Shown here: positions 62,101-64,000 of the stretch, piece after piece
Position numbering within the stretch: the first letter of the stretch is position 1
Layout of the letters: every line of letters starts with the position of its first letter
Source of the DNA: Mycteria americana
Taxonomy: Eukaryota > Chordata > Aves > Ciconiiformes > Ciconiidae
Reading direction: 5' to 3'
Assembly (NCBI RefSeq): GCF_035582795.1
Contig: NC_134366.1
Span: 27,823,661 to 27,887,660 of the forward strand
Length of the DNA stretch: 64,000 nt
The notes under the pieces: generated by a model
Seen by the model: the letters and a program-made list of their open reading frames with translations, nothing else
The model's database searches: none
Told to the model about the DNA's origin: nothing
Made by a program: the position numbers and the translations under genes

Positions 62101-64000
62101 TTAATGTCCTTAGCGTAGGTTTCATATGCCCTGTTTAAGTCCAGACCCAACTTTTGACTAAGTGCATAGCCATGGAAAAGAAGAAAGCTGTAGGGAAGCA
62201 TGAGTGTTTGGGAGGTATTAGTGTAGGAACGAACCTATGGGACCCTATAGTCACTTTTAGGCAGAGAAGAGGTGGGCCACAGGGGCATGCATGTTGATTT
62301 CTTAAATTGAGATTTTCCTCTTACTGTGTCCCCTGCCACACTATACCCCAGCAGTCTGATTCTGTTCCCTCTCTGTTGCCTTTTTTTAATAGTTTGTCCT
62401 GCTGTATTGAGGGGCAGCATGTGTGATAATTTTTTAATATTAATTTGTCCATCTTCACACCTTCTCTTTAAAAATTGAGGGTTAACTCAGATTTGTGGCC
62501 ACCTTCATTTTAGGCTGGCATGGTATAATATGTTTTGTGACCATGCCTAGTAAGTGTATGGTAATGTCTATCAACATCAAGGCCATGATTCTAGTGAAGA
62601 CATAAATGTGACTTGCTATGCTATAAGAATGTGTGTAAGAGATTTGCAGTTTTAAGACCTACTTTGTTAAGTATAAACTGCATGGATTTTTGTTTGGGTT
62701 TTATATTTATTAGATTTTAAAGAAAATTTAATGCATGATGCACTTCAATTTAGTGAAAATGAATAACCCTTTTTTGTGTATGTGTAATCTGCTTGTCATC
62801 CACAGTCACTTTTTTTTTTACTTTTTTTAAAGATTTTAGCTTTCATCCTCATCAGGAACATTCCTGGATATGTCCGATCTGTGTATAGCTCGTTCTTTGC
62901 CTGGTTTGGCAGAATTTCTCTAGAGGTAAGTAGAATGATCAGAAGTACAGTGAATTGAAACTTAGAAATGTAAGGTGGTTTTATTATCTAAATTGTAGTA
63001 TAACACAAAAATAGTGAAGACATTTATTGGCTTATTTAATGCCGTGCTGTAGTGTTTGACCTCTTTTAGCAATGTAGCTTCCATCTACAGTTAAAAATCA
63101 TAGCTGAAATAACAGTCTCACAGTAGCAAACATTTCTTATGCTGTTTTTGGTGGGGGAGTTTAGGGTTGTGAGAGTGGGGATTTAATGCTGGAGTAAGCT
63201 GTGGTGTGTATGCAGTTGGAATATAAAAATTTAAGCCAGTTGAAGAGTCAGCATGAATTATAGTGACTAGATAAGTACACTTATAAATGTGTTTGCCCTA
63301 GAAAGCTTTCCTGCATTAATAAACAAATGTAACTTTACAAACAAAACCTTTCTTAGTGCAGATGTTATCTTGTTCCATTAAGTGTATATTTTGAAACAGT
63401 AGGAATTATCTTGCTTTCCATTTTATTTGCTGTTTAGTAATATTAAATGTTTAATTTTATTGTATTACTAAAATATATTTTTAAAAGGGAAAGGAACTTA
63501 TATGAGAAACTCATTGTACTGCAATGTATATGTAGTACCTGATTTTGAATTTTTTTTTCAAGGATCACATTTTCACCATTCTGATTCCTGGTGAACTTTA
63601 AGGTGCTGATCAACTCCAGGGACCTTTGCATTCATCAGCAGTTAAAGCATTACCTTTTATGTGCAGGCATGTTAGTTCAGTCTCTCACCAGAGAGAGTAA
63701 CTGAGCGGAGGCGTATTCCTCATCTGTTCTGACATAACGTAAACGATGCTCCCCTAAGCCATATTTGGTTAAGGGCTAAGCAAACCCATTTTACTGTGTA
63801 CTGTAACAGACTAATAGTTTTGTCTTATAGCAAAGACGTGGAAAACAGCTTCTCACAGTATGCTATTTAATCATAAACGTCTGACTTAAGCAGAAGTACA
63901 GTGTGTCAGTTGATGCAATAGTAATAATTATGTTTTTATATAAGTCAATATATTTATATATAAGTATTATTAAACACACTCTTTTTCCTTTTAGCTTTTC
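32054..64000 (+). CDS. CASD1: CASD1, 5' part (exons 1-18 partial): sialate O-acetyltransferase
   Basis: CASD1 transfers acetyl groups from acetyl-CoA to sialic acid (CMP-Neu5Ac) in the Golgi, giving 7/9-O-acetylated sialoglycans. Coding exons: 32054-32186, 40541-40637, 41343-41463, 43016-43060, 45294-45356, 46757-46801, 49542-49665, 51380-51594, 52607-53032, 53450-53539, 54155-54274, 57034-57190, 58747-58826, 59670-59771, 61109-61249, 61795-61872, 62833-62925 and 63995-64000. They join without frame error into 712 codons. Residues about 20-38 form an N-terminal membrane segment. A luminal SGNH domain follows, with Gly-Asp-Ser (Ser94) and Asp-Gly-Leu-His (Asp270, His273), matching the human catalytic triad positions. 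From residue 312 on there are many hydrophobic spans of the acyltransferase-like membrane domain. Sequons of the NGS, NIT and NSS type lie in the luminal part. The C-terminus, roughly 85 residues by comparison with human, is beyond the window. Confidence 0.97.
33480..34600 (+). mobile_element. Ancient CR1 LINE remnant, sense
   Basis: The segment TTTTCAAAAAGCTTTCAACAAG near 33640 recalls the end of the CR1 reverse transcriptase ORF. GCAGGCAGTACATTTAAAAC near 34280 and GAGCATCTGGCATTAGCTGC near 34530 match 3' UTR landmarks. The order is right for one degraded, internally deleted copy. Boundaries are approximate. Confidence 0.65.
36990..37470 (+). mobile_element. Ancient CR1 LINE remnant, 3' end, sense
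   Basis: It begins with a segment like the CR1 stretch reading 'CTTCAGCCTTGAAAA...GGTCTACAAATCATGA'. It ends with GAGCATCTGC and AGGCTAGACTGACCATTGGT, the CR1 3' landmark. It is the same family and orientation as the 33480-34600 copy. Confidence 0.7.
40541..40637 (+). CDS. CASD1: CASD1 exon 2
   Basis: A 97-bp exon after an 8.35-kb first intron. It encodes the start of the luminal domain, including Cys-Glu-Tyr-Leu-Leu and Trp-Gln-Pro-His-Ser-Cys, a PC-esterase family signature. It ends two bases into a Ser codon. Confidence 0.93.
41343..41463 (+). CDS. CASD1: CASD1 exon 3, catalytic serine
   Basis: A 121-bp exon encoding Phe-Ile-Gly-Asp-Ser-Arg-Ile-Arg-Gln. The Ser is residue 94, the SGNH block I nucleophile. 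The acceptor is TTTTACAG and the donor GTGAGC. Confidence 0.95.
43016..43060 (+). CDS. CASD1: CASD1 exon 4
   Basis: A 45-bp exon (His-Gly-Asn-Ile-Pro-Phe-Glu-Asp-Lys start) that stays in phase at both ends. Skipping it would preserve the frame. Confidence 0.92.
45294..45356 (+). CDS. CASD1: CASD1 exon 5
   Basis: A 63-bp in-phase exon with Leu-Trp-Tyr-Pro-Glu-Val-Asn-Gly-Ser, including an N-glycosylation sequon. The donor is a weak GTTTGT. Confidence 0.92.
45750..45800 (+). mobile_element. CR1 3'-end fragment, sense
   Basis: GGATCCCTTCCAACTTGAGA followed by ATTCTATGATTTTA is the typical terminal piece of a 5'-truncated avian CR1. It lies in CASD1 intron 5. Confidence 0.7.
46757..46801 (+). 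CDS. CASD1: CASD1 exon 6
   Basis: A 45-bp in-phase exon encoding [11 protein letters not shown], a core beta-strand of the SGNH fold that aligns with human. Confidence 0.92.
46802..49541 (+). other. CASD1: CASD1 intron 6
   Basis: A 2.7-kb intron with a 17-bp AT microsatellite at 48084-48100. A 104-codon open frame (47183-47497) has no recognisable similarity. Confidence 0.65.
49542..49665 (+). CDS. CASD1: CASD1 exon 7
   Basis: A 124-bp exon with two sequons (Asn-Gly-Ser and Asn-Ile-Thr) and Val-Tyr-Trp-Val-Leu-Gln, another core strand. It ends one base into the Asp codon completed by exon 8. Confidence 0.94.
49666..51379 (+). other. CASD1: CASD1 intron 7
   Basis: A 1.7-kb intron in which I recognise no repeat, RNA gene or coding segment. 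Confidence 0.65.
51380..51594 (+). CDS. CASD1: CASD1 exon 8, catalytic Asp-His
   Basis: A 215-bp exon encoding the C-terminal part of the SGNH domain. Asp-Gly-Leu-His-Leu-Pro supplies Asp270 and His273, the block V pair of the triad. The donor GTAAGT directly follows ACA. Confidence 0.95.
52049..52072. repeat. (AT)12 microsatellite
   Basis: Twelve uninterrupted AT units in CASD1 intron 8. Confidence 0.9.
52607..53032 (+). CDS. CASD1: CASD1 exon 9
   Basis: The largest coding exon (426 bp, 142 codons). It closes the luminal domain with a paired Cys-Cys, then encodes a membrane span (about residues 312-332), a charged loop with Glu-Ser-Gly-Glu-Glu-Lys-Lys type composition, and further hydrophobic spans. 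Confidence 0.95.
53450..53539 (+). CDS. CASD1: CASD1 exon 10
   Basis: A 90-bp in-phase exon containing Glu-Trp-Lys-Gly-Trp-Met-Gln and Tyr-His-Ile-Ser-Gly-Ala. These are strongly conserved in the family's membrane acyltransferase part. Confidence 0.94.
53751..53773 (+). repeat. 23-bp direct repeat, copy 1
   Basis: In CASD1 intron 10, starting CTGCAGTCTTATATTG. It is identical over 23 bp to 56844-56866. Confidence 0.85.
54155..54274 (+). CDS. CASD1: CASD1 exon 11
   Basis: A 120-bp in-phase exon (Phe-Leu-Pro-Val-Tyr-Met-His start) encoding a membrane segment and Thr-Gly-Tyr-Gly-His-Phe. Confidence 0.94.
54776..55313 (+). mobile_element. Solo LTR of an endogenous retrovirus (ERVL-like)
   Basis: The 538-bp element starts TGTCCTGGTTTCGGC and ends ATGACA. 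It has a degraded TATA-like box (55032-55038), a poly(A) hexamer ATTAAA (55177-55182), an ATT-repeat and a G-rich run. It is flanked by a perfect 5-bp duplication TCCAG (54771-54775 and 55314-55318). It matches, from memory, an LTR type abundant in neoavian genomes. No internal retroviral sequence remains, so it is a recombination product. It sits in sense orientation in CASD1 intron 11. Confidence 0.85.
56844..56866 (+). repeat. 23-bp direct repeat, copy 2
   Basis: In CASD1 intron 11, 3.1 kb from copy 1 and in the same orientation. The flanks differ immediately on both sides. Confidence 0.85.
57034..57190 (+). CDS. CASD1: CASD1 exon 12
   Basis: A 157-bp exon with two hydrophobic spans around Met-Asp-Arg-Pro-Tyr-Gln-Phe-Tyr-Tyr. 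It ends one base into a Gly codon. Confidence 0.94.
58747..58826 (+). CDS. CASD1: CASD1 exon 13
   Basis: An 80-bp exon encoding one hydrophobic span from Trp-His-Phe-Gly-Leu to Tyr-Ser-Gln. It restores phase 0 with the acceptor CCTCAG. Confidence 0.93.
59670..59771 (+). CDS. CASD1: CASD1 exon 14
   Basis: A 102-bp in-phase exon with Tyr-Glu-Trp-Trp-Phe-Arg-Trp, a conserved tryptophan-rich loop. The donor is GTATGT. Confidence 0.94.
59888..59920. repeat. 33-bp near-perfect palindrome
   Basis: The arm TTTAATAGAAGACTAG (59888-59903) is followed by a single C and then its exact reverse complement (59905-59920). It lies in CASD1 intron 14, 117 bp after the exon 14 donor. Confidence 0.9.
61109..61249 (+). 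CDS. CASD1: CASD1 exon 15
   Basis: A 141-bp in-phase exon with a hydrophobic span (Gly-Met-Leu-Phe-Ala-Phe-Ile-Tyr) and a second at its end. The donor is GTACGT. Confidence 0.93.
61795..61872 (+). CDS. CASD1: CASD1 exon 16
   Basis: A 78-bp in-phase exon with two cysteines in a polar loop (Ser-Cys-Lys-Asn-Lys-Thr-Glu-Cys-Asn) that aligns with human CASD1. Confidence 0.93.
62833..62925 (+). CDS. CASD1: CASD1 exon 17
   Basis: A 93-bp in-phase exon (Ile-Leu-Ala-Phe-Ile-Leu-Ile-Arg-Asn to Ile-Ser-Leu-Glu). The acceptor is AAAG after a T-rich tract. Confidence 0.93.
63995..64000 (+). CDS. CASD1: CASD1 exon 18, first 6 bases only
   Basis: After a clean polypyrimidine tract and TTTTAG, the codons Leu-Phe match the residues that follow exon 17 in the human protein. 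The window ends here. Confidence 0.75.

Noticed and set aside
1-64000. CRISPR arrays, bacterial operons or phage genes
   Set aside because: The window is eukaryotic intron-exon DNA. There are no regularly spaced repeats and no compact gene clusters.

Overview
The window is vertebrate nuclear DNA, almost certainly from a bird. It has long introns with GT-AG junctions, CR1 retrotransposon fragments of several ages, no mammalian-type SINEs or L1, and a solo LTR of an endogenous retrovirus type that I recall as widespread in neoavian birds. The gene order COL1A2 then CASD1, same strand, is the conserved amniote order. I cannot name the species.

Region 1 (1-14,830, + strand): the 3' part of COL1A2, the alpha-2 chain of type I procollagen. 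Twenty coding exons are present, which I number 33-52 by homology to the 52-exon vertebrate gene. Exons 33-48 are in-frame 54, 108 or 162 bp modules encoding uninterrupted Gly-X-Y triplets. Exon 49 carries the end of the helix, the C-telopeptide and the procollagen C-proteinase site. Exons 50-52 complete the C-propeptide. The 3' UTR has nested poly(A) signals and a tight cluster of microRNA seed matches (let-7, miR-26, two miR-29).

Region 2 (14,830-31,220): about 16 kb of intergenic DNA with no supportable protein gene. Its most interesting resident is a minus-strand chimera at 23,627-23,791: an intact-looking tRNA-Asn(GUU) sequence fused at its 3' side to a CR1 3' tail. This is the architecture of a tRNA-headed, CR1-mobilised SINE.

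Region 3 (31,220-64,000, + strand): CASD1, the Golgi sialate O-acetyltransferase. It starts in a CpG island with a YY1-type motif over the start codon and an overlapping upstream ORF. Seventeen complete coding exons plus the first 6 bases of exon 18 give 712 codons; I recall about 797 residues for mammalian CASD1, so the last part lies beyond the window. The SGNH catalytic residues Ser94, Asp270 and His273 fall at the positions known for the human protein. Introns contain ancient CR1 copies, a 538-bp solo LTR with a 5-bp target-site duplication, a 33-bp near-perfect palindrome, a 23-bp exact direct repeat and several AT microsatellites.

The two genes are not known to act together. Procollagen alpha-2(I) is made in the ER for export to the matrix, while CASD1 modifies sialic acids in the Golgi; they are simply conserved neighbours. 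Introns not mentioned individually were read and showed nothing beyond ordinary AT-rich intron sequence.
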